A stretch of 64,000 nucleotides of DNA from Daphnia carinata (lineage: Eukaryota > Arthropoda > Branchiopoda > Diplostraca > Daphniidae), in contig NC_081331.1 in NCBI RefSeq assembly GCF_022539665.2, positions 4,622,501-4,686,500 of the forward strand, read 5' to 3'. The position numbers were made by a program, and so were the translations under genes. Positions within the stretch are counted from its first letter, which is position 1. Every line of letters starts with the position of its first letter. Under the pieces are notes generated by a model that was not told the origin of the DNA, ran no database searches, and saw only the letters and a list, made by a program, of their open reading frames with translations. Below are positions 50,501 to 62,113 of the stretch, in pieces.

Positions 50501-51723
50501 TCAGGTCTTCTAACCAAAAAACCTATTCCTCTTTTGGTATAATTCAATTGACAACACATTGATTTCTTTGCCCATCAAATCAACTTGAACGAATGCCTTT
50601 TTCTTTTCAATGTTTTCTGTTCTTTTAAAAAAAAATAATTTAGTTTCAGTCGAACGTTCTAACACACCCGTTTTTAGTATATGCTTTTTCCCCCCTCGTA
50701 CAAAGCGATGGCTCTAAGAAAGTCAAGGCCCTTCTCGACAGAAAACAACAAAAAAAAGTTGGAACTACACGCGGGCGCAGAAGGCCCGGAATAAAAAAAA
50801 AAAGTCAGGACGTACGCAAACAACAATAGAGACTTGATGAAGTATAGACGAGGCTCAGCAAAAAAAAGCTGCTCTTCTTCCTCCCGGCCACGATAATCAC
50901 AGAGGACAGTCACTGCAACGCATTTCCAAGAGCGACTATTTTTTTGTCTGCTTGTCCGTTATATTTCCATCTCCCATTTTTGTTTTTTCGTCGTTTGCTC
51001 GCTCAATAGGTTGTCGTTTTAAAGGTCTTTTTCTATTCCACCTATCCCATGAACTTGAGTCTTCCCCGCTGCGTAAAATGGCTCGCTGTCGTGGACGCTT
51101 TTTTCTCTACATCCTTCCTGCTTTACCCCTCACAAAGTCTGTGTTTATACCTTCAAAAAATGTGTGCATGATACGTCTTCAGGGCGCAATGAGCAAGGGC
51201 AATTATCTATTTTTCCAAGTATTAGGAGCTGCAGAAGAAATGTTGATATTATGGTGATGTGCTCGTCTTTTCATTTGAATTGAAAAAGGAAGAGAGGCAG
51301 CGTGAGATCGACGATGTAACTCTTCTCTTTTTTGTTTCTTACTCGTTTTTTTTTTTTTGGTAGTTCTGCAAGTTATGAGATTCTAGACGAAGAAGAAGAA
51401 AAGAAAGACCAAAAAATGGATACCCCCGACCTGCTAAGTCTCACCGCAACAGTTTCCATTTCCTGGATCTATTTTCCTTTTTTTCTTTTAGTTAAAGGTG
51501 TGCAAGCTACTGCTGTTTCATAAGCCATTAACTTGCTCACTAGTCCCTTCTTTTGTGTGTTTGGTTGGCTGGGGGAGGGAAAGGGGTTTCTCGATTTTCT
51601 CATATTTTTCTTTAGCTGCACACCGAGAAAAACAAAGTGGTAAGAGAACCCAGAGCAAGAGGAACAAGTGCACGCTACCGCCGTGTGGACTCTGTGATTT
51701 CCGGTCGTTTGACTTTGAAAAGG

Positions 51724-51738
51724 AACACACACACACAC
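51724..51738. repeat. (AC)n microsatellite
   Basis: A short uninterrupted AC run, read directly. Confidence 0.75.
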
Positions 51739-54700
51739 GAGAACAAGAGACCCCGACTGAGTTGCTCTAGTGTTCCACGACGATTGGTTAGACACAGTGG
51801 TCATCTTACGCATTCTTCCGAGTTCTTAAAAAAAAAAATGAAGAAACTCGGGATTGGCCAGTCCACTTGTGAGGCCTCCAGCCAAAAAGTTGGAACATCA
51901 TTGCCGAGCGTATCCGTTTCGCTCCATCATTCTTTGGGGTCTCTATCAAAATACGCGCATATAAGACTTTTTTTTCCATACATGTCGGGAGATGTTACCA
52001 AAAAGGAGAGACCTATTGAGAATGGCGTTATATTGAGTGGCATTCCGAGTAAGAGTTCTATTCTTTCTTATGTACCGATAAACGAAACAACTCGAAGACC
52101 TCCTCCGTTGTTTGGGGGTCTCTGCTGGTTGGTTCCTTTGCCCTGTGTGGGAAGCAAAAAAAAAAGAGGCACAGTCTATACCTTAACCCAGTCATAGTCG
52201 ACACTTTTTTCTGCCTCTCTTGTCTATTATATGCTGTGATCAAATATATGAAATAACATTTGAATGAAAAAAGAGGGTTCCAGTGGCCCTTTCTGATGAA
52301 TGAAAGTTGTGGTATCAGCACCATCTTTTCTTCCGGCAAAAGAGGCTTCATTGTGTTTTGTGCTGGCCCACAGTCATGATCCGCAGTACCTTCCATTCTC
52401 TGCCATGGAAAAATAAAATTCCATATTCCTTTTTTTTTTATTATTATTTAATATTTGATCTTCTTCATGCTATCGTTCGTCTTTTTTAAAACCTTAAAAA
52501 ACATAGAGGCATATGTGTGTCTGTGTGTGTGTACCCGAAAAAGGGCGCGACCGTGTGGTCGACCGTGCTGTCATGACAATTGCTGGCCTGGTCCCTGGAT
52601 GAAAAGGCCAATTGTTATCAGTGTAAACCTCCCCCCTTGGATGGCCATCGCCGTGGTGGGTTCGACGTCCATTATTATCATTGCGATGATGATTTTCCCT
52701 TTTTATTATTATTTATTTTCGACGTCGAAAAATGTCGAAGGAATGTGTCCTTTTTTTCCTTCACTATTTTTATCTTTTAAATCCCACACTCTCAGTATAC
52801 ACGTTTGAGAAAAAAAAAATATAGAAAAATTTATTATTACCTTGATCGATGATGGCGACTTACAAAATTGTGAAGCTGATGCCAATGACGTGACAAAATT
52901 TTCTGGGGGTACATCTCTTTTGATCAAAACTGTTATACAATACCAGAAATGGATATACCCTACAATAAAAACCCAGACCGCACACACGTTACAAATATCG
53001 TACATGTTCTACGGCCTCGATTTTAAACATTCCGTTCATTCCATTTTCTTCCACAACTCGTTTTTATTTATTTATTTTTTAGTCCCGAAAGAATTTAAAC
53101 TAATCTGGTTTTCCATTGGATGCGATACGAGTTGCAGAGAGTACGATGTTGTTCCAGTTAGTCAGCCACTAAATAAAGGGGACATGGAAGAGCTTTGAAT
53201 ATATAAGAAGGAAAATAGCCTAGGTGAGCGATTAGGCCAATGAGGCCTATTCAGAAAGCTTTCAAGAAAGTCAAAACAGATCAGCATAGACGTACAGTTA
53301 TGAGCTAAGAAATAGCCAACAAGGAGGGGGGAAAAAACTCTTCAGTTATCCTTAAAAAAAAGAGAGCTTCTTCAATTAGCATACATTCATGCTAGGTTTT
53401 GTGTGTGTATAAATATCCAGCCACTCGAGCTACTTATTTTCCAGTATACAACTTGTTACGGTTGACTGTCAAACGGTTGTGACTAGGGTGGTTCGTTCAT
53501 CCGTTGTCACAATCTGCGTGATAATTCTGTGACAGGTACAGCTCAAAATGTTTTGAATTCTCGCACAAGTAGCAATCGTTTCTGTCAATCGCTTTTATAA
53601 AATGGCCGTCTTCGTTATAACTGTGCGGATTATGTCACAAAAACAGATGGCAATGATAGGACAAATAGGTAAAGTTAAATAGAATTAACGCAGCGCACAG
53701 TGCATCAGCCATACAACTATGACTGTGAATGATTATTTATATACTGCACTTGACATGTAGATACTCCACTATTTAATGTGACGTGTGAGACCTCAAGAAT
53801 GATTACCCTCGGAGGTCCTTTTGACACAACCTGGCTCCTACAGGCTAGTAGGTCTGATGAGGCCATTTGTCCTGCCTTGGTGATCCGGTGCGGATCAGGA
53901 CTCGTTTCCTTTTTTTGTCGTCACGCTCCAACACCATATTGCCTTTACATCCTTTGTGTAAAGCCAACAAATACAATCATAATAAAGTCGAAATTTTTAC
54001 GTTTTTTGCTCTATACGTGGAGGATTGATTGTTCTTCTTGGCGGCGCCATTAAAAGTTCAAAAATAATAAAGAAACAAAACAAAAGAAAATTAAAGAAAG
54101 ACAAACATTGAAGCTCGCGCCCGACCCTTGCGTCCCTTCGTCATAAAGTGTTTGAAAACAAACGGACGTGTTTTTTTTTTTTTTTTACCTGGGCTCTATT
54201 TCTTTTGATGGTCAAGTTTGTGTGTGGTGTGTTTGATGGCTTTATTTATACGCGGAGGGCATTTGTGTATAATATTTCAGGCGGCGTATAGTCATTGCCT
54301 GCGCTTATGGATAATTGCATCTCAGCAGCAGTTGGACGTTGTTTTTATTTTCACACCTCGCGATCCATTTCCGCAGCCTTTTGTTATTACTCAAAAAGAA
54401 GAGGGAAGAAATTATATTTCTATAACAATAACCGAAGGTGCACGTCTATTTGCTGAGGCTCCATACTTCCCTGGGACTACCTGCTGCCCGTTTTCTTCAA
54501 TCCGGCAAATGTCCAACTGGCGAAGAGAAACAACTTTCCAGTCAAACTTCAGTTCACACAAAGAGGAGCGTATGATTTGCGATAGCGACCAACGTGAAAA
54601 TCAGCGAAATGTGTAGCAAAACTCAACGAAAGTTCCCACACGAAGGAGTCGATTCACTGATCTTCCCTTTTTTTTTTTTTTTGGAACAATTTCATGTCTC

Positions 54701-55045
54701 CTGTCAAGTGGATTTGTTCTCACGACCTCGATTCAACGCGTCTATCGTCCATTTAGATTTTTTTTCATACAATCATTCTCCCCCATACTTTTTGAGCGTG
54801 CGCTTCTATCCGACTGCGGTCGTTTTGCGTAGTAGTCGATGCGGTTCGATTCATCTGTTCAAATAATCCAATGATGACGGCAAATGACGTCATAATCGTC
54901 GAGTTAACGCCGTCAGACTGCGCACTCCCCTCTATTACTCCTACTCGTCACATAGAGATGAATTAGAGAGGGGAGTTGGATCCTCTCCTTTTTTTTTTTT
55001 CCTTTTTCTTGTAGTATTACATCTAGGACTATAGAATTGAAACAT

Positions 55046-55070
55046 GGGGGGGGGGGGGGGGGGGGGGGGG
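55046..55070 (+). repeat. Poly-G tract (25 G)
   Basis: The longest homopolymer of G in the window. It is a strong G-quadruplex candidate and a likely site of length error or polymorphism. Confidence 0.8.
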
Positions 55071-57904
55071 AGGAGCGTAGGGTCGTTCACGTGCCGGGCA
55101 CAAGACCAACATTTCCCAGTAACATTTTCTTCAGTTGCAAAAGTTATTGAAGAAGAAGGGAAAAAAAAGTACGTGCACGACGATGATGATGGGGGCCTGA
55201 TTCATCGGAGGCCGATGATTACCGATTTTTTCCGCATGTTGAGCATTATCGGAAAAAAACGGTGTAGTTATTCTTGTTACATTCGCCCTACGAAATTCGA
55301 ATTTTGCCCTCGGTTCTCACAGACGAGATTGTAATGTGAATTAACCTGTGCAAACAAGAATGAGAACAAGCGCAGGTGACTCTCATTTTCTTAAATAAAA
55401 AAAAAATAGTTAAAAATGAATTTAAACGTTCTGAGAAAACAAGTGATCAACTGATTATTCTTTACCAGTTTTTGATTCTCTTCGTGTCAACCCGTTGCCT
55501 TCCATCCTCCTTTTACTTTGACTCTCTCTCTCTCCACTTTTATTTTCCATCGTCTCACGATGATTGCGATTATTCCTTTCATGTACATTCAAAGTCCCCA
55601 CCCTTTTTTGGCGTGAATTCATCGAAGAGCTGATGAGCTCACGACCAGACTCCCAATTATTGGAAGTCAAACTGCCATTGTTCCCTTAAAAAAAAATATT
55701 TTTTTTTCTGGTTATATGTACGCCATAACAATATAATAATACACATGTAGACAACGCACACAAGCAACAAAAGAGGGCTGGATGAGAGACGGCCACAGCC
55801 GGAAAAAAAGGGCAAGATTTCTATAGAGAGAGAGGGCGGTTCCAAGTCTGCTCTGCCCAGTCGCTGCCGGCCGACCTGCGCAGTCGAGAGGCAATAACGC
55901 GATCACGTTCCACGTTTTTTTCTTTCTTATTCACTCGGCCCAATCGAGTTAGAGACGGCGTACCGTGTATGTACACAGTACACAAAGCCCTTGACGTGCC
56001 CTGACTGCATATTCGAAAGGAAAAAAAAAAGACAAACAGACTCCACGCAGAGAGGGAAAGAAAAAGGCGAAATATTTTGCAGGCATCTCTTAGTTTGGTT
56101 ATTTCGTGTCCTTTTTTAGTTAGACACGTAGACAAGGCTCCCCGACTTTTTGATGACTGTGAAAAGAGCTCAACCACACAAAAGAGGAAATAAGAAAAGT
56201 TAGTTTTTCTTCTTCTTTTTTAGTCGTGCGAAGAAAAAATCGCTATACACAATCGATTATTGTTTCCCTTTTTTTTTCTCACAGACTTTCTTTCTCGACA
56301 AGGATTTTCTTGAAGTGGTTTTTTTAGAGAAGGAAGGGGAGGCATCAAGAAATAAGGTTTTCTCTTATAGACTTTGCCTCGTTTCGTTTGTCCCTTGTAT
56401 CGATTCCAATAGATATGCCAATAAAAATCTAGTGAAATACAACAATACACTCTCGTCTAACATACGACACTTCTTTTGCACTCGTCAATGAATTAGTCAA
56501 CAGAAAAATAAAAGGTATGGAACAAGTTGAAGGACTTGTTTGGGGCGGGAGGAACATGAGTCGCACGCCGTTTAACAGCGCGGAATGGAGTGACTTAAAA
56601 TCTGAGAGAAAAAAAAAAGGGCAGTTGTAGTGGATAGAAAAAGGACGACGATCCGCAAAAGGATTTGTTTTTGCCGTGTTTTTATATTGAGAAAAAAAAA
56701 ATAAATTAAAAAAAATATTTTTGGTACAGTAGAAGGGATGTTGTCGTTTTCATTCAAACCTAATAACAGAAATAAATCAGATGCATTTTCTTTTTGTAGC
56801 AAACAACTCACGATGCTGCGTTTAAAAGATCAAAGACATTCTTTTTCTCTCCATTTTCCACAGTGCATACCTTGTTGCATTCCACAGCAGCAATAGCGTA
56901 CCCTGGACACTTCTCGTTCTTTGTGCGTGTGTGTGAAGTGATCAAAGAAAAAAATGTTGTCCACCGTGTGTTTCTTTATGGTGGATATTCATTTTCCCGT
57001 GTAGCTCCTTATACGCAATCCACGGCGAAGATTCACGGCCTATCATTATCATAAATATTTTGGTCTCTTCCTTAAAAGTTTCTTCATATTCTCAGCAGAC
57101 TTTATTGGCGTATCTAAAGAGCTGCAAAGTTCATTTTTGTTTGACTATTCTTTCTTAGATACTCGAGTTCAAAGTTGGAACTACAGACAAAGACTTGTAA
57201 GCTACACACGTTCTGCATAGCCCCGACTAGAATCCATCACTGGTACAAACTACATTGCCCCGATAGGATGTCTTACATCAACCGCAAACACCCAAAATAA
57301 TAAGAAAACAGGTATATGATGCACTATTCTTAAAACAAGAAATACAAAAAATAGTTATTATTGCTAACGGGATATGTGGCAACTCTATGAAGACGCTCGA
57401 AATCGAAAGAGAAAAAGAAGATCTACACGGCCACCATCCGTTATGTGTACACACAACTATGGTAAACCGCTGCGGATTGGTGAAAAGGAAAATACAGTCG
57501 AGGGTAAATGAATTATTGCTTAGAGTCGAATGAAAAGGATACACCGAAAAAAAAAAATTTCTTTTTCTTCGATTTTACGACCGAATATTTAGAAAGAGAG
57601 ACGTTGTGTCTAAAATGCCAAACGTTTTTTTTTTTCTTGCTGCGACTCTTCAAACTCTTGGCCAGGACCATATGGAGAACAAAATAATTCAAGGGACCTT
57701 TTTTTAAAAAAATTCTCCAGCTCCGTTCAGAAGGGAATGAAATATGTACCGTGTAGGAGGTTTCACACACCGGGAAAAAAAAAAAAAAAAAAAAAACTTT
57801 GAAAAGCCCATCAAGTTCTTTGCTGGGTGTAATAAGAAATGAAGAAGCGACCGTGAAAATGGGACGACAACGGGGGGAATATGAAAAATATGCCGCCTCT
57901 TTTG

Positions 57905-57922
57905 CGTGTGTGTGTGTGTGTG
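57905..57922. repeat. (GT)9 microsatellite
   Basis: Nine uninterrupted GT units in gene-free DNA. Confidence 0.8.
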
Positions 57923-59710
57923 TATTACATAAATACCTTTTTCATTGATGGACCGCGCTTTAGTCGGCACACGTTAACTATTTAACGCGTATATACGAGC
58001 CCCCATTATTTTTGTTGGGTTGTAAGAATTTTCTCTCCGCAATGCATTCCATTTTGTACGATTTTTCATCTTTTCAGTTGTTGTTGAAATGATAAATAAT
58101 AGGTGTGTAGTTGTTAGAGATGATGAAACGTGTCCGATACGTTATCTACTCACCTCCCGTCTCCCAAAGAGTCTGGGGAAATTGCTGGGACCGGCCCGTT
58201 ATGGAAAACAATCAGCGCATCTTTCCAGGAAAAAGAAGTTTGGTGATCGGCGCAGAATTGGGCCTGTCTACAATTCTTCTGTCGTATCTTGTTCAGTTGG
58301 AAATGAACGGGCAAAAAAGAATGGAATTTTTCACCTGTCAATGGCCGTGTGTCTCTTGTTACTAGGAGACATGGACAGTCGTGTAAAATGTACAACATCA
58401 CGGCGGTAAATTGCCGGGTAGTTCGTTTTGATGGAGGGTAAGATAAGCCTTAAAGGGGCGTATATCAGTAAGAATGCGTGTATGAGGTAGAATAGCGATG
58501 GTATACCTGTAACGCGTGCGACTATTTAAATACGATGGACAACAAATAAACACGGTCCGCTTTTGGAAGGGAAACAGTGTGGGAGGAGTCATAGCTGTTC
58601 AATTTCCTGGAAATGTAACAGCCAACTACAATGTAATGCAGTTCTTCTTAACTATTTTCTTCTGTTATTTACCTTTTTTTTTCTTTTAAACATTTATTTT
58701 CGAATGTGTATTTTTCAGGGATCCTGGTGAATTCAATGAACGAAAGTTTTCTTTCGATTTTCGTTAAACCTTTTTATTTTCCCCCATTATCAAACTCTTG
58801 AAAAACTGGTCTAATTATTAGACAGCTTCTGGTATATAGCCCGAAAGAGTTTTCATTTTATTTCGTGGGCTAACACCTATATCGAACGGTAGTTTTTCAA
58901 AATGGAAGATCGCTTATCTCTTCTGGACATTCACGACTTTTTACGGAATTGTGAGGGCCCTTCTCTATTATTTTGTTCGTTTTCACATTTGAAAAGAGAT
59001 TGAATCTCATGGTCGATATCCCACAACAATAACAACAACAACGCACTCTTCCAATGAAGAAGAAAAAAACAAATCTGAATCAAATGTTCAAACTTTGTTA
59101 TGTAAGAAGAATTTCTTTTCTTTGCCCTGTTGAAAGAGAGAGTTGACTCGGTTCGGGGGAAGAGGACACGAACGTGGGCCGTTCTTCCAACTGATCCGTG
59201 AAATTTCTTTGACACGAAAAAAAAAAAAATGCTTGAAATATGTGTTAAGCATTTCTCTTGTTATTATTATCACCCCCCTGAAAAAAAGGACTACGTCCAA
59301 CACATTTCGAGAATTTCCACCCTCTTGCCAACCCCTTTTGACGGGAAAAAATAATAAAAGAATATGATAAATATAATAATAATAAAAAGGGAAAAGAAAA
59401 GAAGTACGAGGAGGCTTTCACACCTGTGCGCCCAGTTCAGATAGCCATCGGAGCTTCCATCGTAGTCCACCCCGCTGGTGTTGCTGCTGGGAAGCAAAAA
59501 AAATTTTATTTTATTTCATTTTTAAAGAAAAAAAAATATATCTCAAGAAGAAGTCATAGGAGGATAAGCTACAGGGGGTTTTCTTTTCCCCCTCCAACCC
59601 CCTGCACAAGTTGAGCCAGGAGAATTTTTTTCTTCCTGGCTGTGGAAATGTAAGATACAAACGCGTTAAATGTCCGCAACCATCGAAGGCCGTTTTAAGT
59701 GTAGGAGGCA

Positions 59711-59731
59711 GGGGGGGGGGGGGGGGGGGGG
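59711..59731 (+). repeat. Poly-G tract (21 G)
   Basis: The second very long G-run, 4.6 kb from the first and on the same strand. Confidence 0.8.
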
Positions 59732-60479
59732 AGCAAAGATAAGCATCAACCGACTCGGTGTAGGGATAAAACCCCGGTGCGTTTCATCCAGCCCAAAGAG
59801 TGGTAGTTTGCGCCCCGACCTTCAGCTACCCATTTTTTTTTATTAAAGGGAGATAAACGTAAAGTAATGGGCTACGTGTGTTATATACTATCAATATGAG
59901 CCGTTTTTCATTCAATTTGATGCTACTATTTTTGAAATGAATCATACTTTTTACATCGATTCGAAGTATATTACGTTTATTCATCGACACGGTTTTTTTT
60001 TGAATATTTTTTTTCGGTTTTTGAGGTTTGAACTGAAGCGGGAAAGGAAGTGTGGAGAACAACGCAATTAGAACACGCGGGATAATAATAAAAACAAATT
60101 GTCTTTTTTTTTTTTGCTGTAGTGGTGAGGCTGTGATCGTTGGGGGGTGATCAGTGCTCTGTCAATTTTATGTAATATGTACAAGTAATAGATAATATTC
60201 TGTTATCATTTATAATAAGAATTTTTTTTGTTTGTTTTTCTTAGACGTGTTATACAAGAAATGTCTACAATAGTTTGTGGGGAAGGAGCGCACATCATAG
60301 GGCTGAAAATACGTGTGTTATCATTATATTTATAGTATGTAGCACGAGAGTGGGAATGAAAATGAAGCAGACAAGAGTTTAGTTAACCACTGTTATTACA
60401 TAATAAAAACTAAAACATTTCTTTTTATAATTTTTACTATTCAAATTAACCGGAATGTGTTAGTCTGTTTTCTTTTAAC

Positions 60480-60508
60480 AACAATAACAACGCGTCATTG
60501 TTATTGTT
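60480..60508 (-). other. Perfect 11-bp hairpin downstream of Awh
   Basis: AACAATAACAA (60480-60490) and TTGTTATTGTT (60498-60508) are exact reverse complements around the loop CGCGTCA. It lies about 550 bp after the Awh stop codon and so may fall within its 3' UTR. No T-run or known RNA family is evident. Confidence 0.5.
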
Positions 60509-61057
60509 TACCTCTCGTACTCGCACAATTTTAATTCTATTCTGTTTTCTTCTTTTCTCGAAATCCATTAAAAAGTATGTACAGAAAAGCGGGTAAAGGT
60601 TAAAGCTCATTCTCGTTAACATTTCTTTTTCCGTATCCCTTCAGACAGAAAAACAACAACAACATTGTCAATGAAATCAGCGTTAGATTATAGTTTTCTA
60701 TCACTTCAATAGCAAAAAAAAAAAAAAAAAGGAAATGTAAGAGACACGTGTTTTCATTAGAGAAAAAAAAATTGGAGAAGCATCTGGAATTAAGAAAATC
60801 GGAATAAACGGGAGACACACTCATTGTGCGTGAGCGGCAGCAGGACTAGAACCCTGACGATGAAAATCAGACGATGGAAATGAATCACGCGCAGCAGTGT
60901 ACGTATGACTCGAATAAACAGACGATTTTCTTGTTGTTTGTTTGCGGCAGGTAGATTATTTTTCTGTACAGTGTTTTACACTTTTGTGCACTCGCACCTT
61001 TTTAACGTCGTGCAATGATTGTCCAGTTGGCGAAGCAGCCCCTGGATGAGGAAGGAT

Positions 61058-62113
61058 TCACAAATCACCGCGGACCGATCTCATCATTGCGTCGCTCGAT
61101 GAAGATTCGCCACTATCTTTAAAAAGCAAAATGAAAAAAAGGATAAATAAATCATCACGCAAGACTTGGGTATAGCATTTCACGAACGAATACGTCGGGT
61201 GGTTCGTGAAAACCCCTCGAGAAAAAAAAATACAAGAAATAAAAAAGAGTTGATGGAAAAATTTCTCACCAGGTGTTTGCATAGTGTACGAGTAGAGCAG
61301 GTGCAGACTGTAGCCGGCCTGTTCGGAAGAGTCCATCCGTTTGATACCGTTGCCGGGATTATTCTCCAGTTCGGTTGGCAATGAAACCGGTTGTTGACCA
61401 TTGCCTAGTTTAAAATTAAACAAAAAACAAGCAAAAATTCCCGTAAATCTTTTGTTTTGCGTATGTGACAACGTTCAGTTCAAATATGACATTTTACACG
61501 TTGCGTGAAGAAAAAAAGATTTATCGATTATTGTATAAAGAGAAAAAACGACTGGATCGATTAATGAAATGATCCACAGTCCACTGGAGTTAATTCTCTT
61601 ACACCTCCCACGAGTCTTTTCTTTCGTGTTTCATCCCCTCACGATGAACCGTCCTCCTTCATTACACGTTCCTTGCTCAACTTCCATCGTATCGTTCAAC
61701 GTGAGCGGAATAACTCGATAACGATACGTCAGCATCCATGACAAAGACGACAAAAACAAATGCATCCTTTTTTTTAATACCTGGGTTATTGCGACGTCCT
61801 CCTTTGTTGACTGGGTTTCCATTGTTGTTGTTGTTATGGTTGGTGTTGTTGATATTGTTGTTGTTGTTGTGACCGTTCGATCCGGAACTAGTGGAAGTGC
61901 TGAGGTGTTTCTTGTGCCGCGCTCTCATGTTCTGGAACCACACCTGAGTCACCCTTTTGGAGAGGCCCGTTAGGTTGGCGATGCGTTCCAGGTCTTGGCC
62001 GTCCGGATTCGAGTCCAGTAAAAAATTGGCCTGAAGGACGTGAAGCTGCTCCTCGGTGAAAGTGGTCCGCACTCGTTTCGATTTCGATCGTCCGCCTCCT
62101 TCCGGATCCGTTT
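61058..62113 (-). CDS. Awh: Arrowhead-type LIM-homeobox transcription factor (last three exons)
   Basis: Minus-strand exons are 62113-61781, 61404-61270 and 61116-61058, ending at TGA (61060-61058); phases fit. The first exon holds a complete homeodomain: basic arm [15 protein letters not shown], then [19 protein letters not shown] and recognition helix [27 protein letters not shown] and [13 protein letters not shown] mark the Awh/Lhx6/Lhx8 class. Residue 52 of the homeodomain is Met, which looks unusual for the class. An Asn-rich segment from CAA/AAC-type codons follows, then a tail with TELENNPGN and [12 protein letters not shown]. The two LIM domains normally N-terminal to the homeodomain are not in the window; the open phase at 62113 shows that exons continue upstream beyond 64000. 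Known role of the class: nuclear factor for imaginal or abdominal cell fate in flies and neuron fate in vertebrates, working with Chip/LDB through the LIM domains. Confidence 0.92.
61800..61875 (-). repeat. CAA/AAC-type triplet repeat coding for poly-Asn in Awh
   Basis: The plus strand is rich in GTT triplets, giving interrupted Asn runs (about 17 Asn with Ile, Thr and His breaks) directly after the homeodomain. The interruptions suggest an old, stable repeat. Length variation between alleles is likely. Confidence 0.8.

Larger units (their letters stand above)
41511..61057. other. Gene-free stretch of about 19.5 kb downstream of Awh
   Basis: I could support no coding exon here. Noted landmarks: TATAAATA at 49885-49892 upstream of a short hydrophobic frame, TATAAATA near 53408, a CA microsatellite at 51724-51738, a GT microsatellite at 57905-57922, poly-G runs at 55046-55070 and 59711-59731, an A-run of about 22 near 57775-57796, and many T-runs. 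The part next to 61058 should include the 3' UTR of the homeobox gene. Long non-coding flanks of this kind are common around developmental regulators. Confidence 0.45.

Noticed and set aside
51637-52197. 186-codon open frame, plus strand
   Set aside because: No ATG-led domain, low-complexity Ser/Arg/Thr content, and other frames over the same stretch are also open.
54218-54616. 132-codon open frame, plus strand
   Set aside because: It starts from a non-ATG-type context, has no domain and no splice partners.
60836-60890. B-box-like GGTTCTAGTCC on the minus strand
   Set aside because: No A box or cloverleaf upstream on the same strand.
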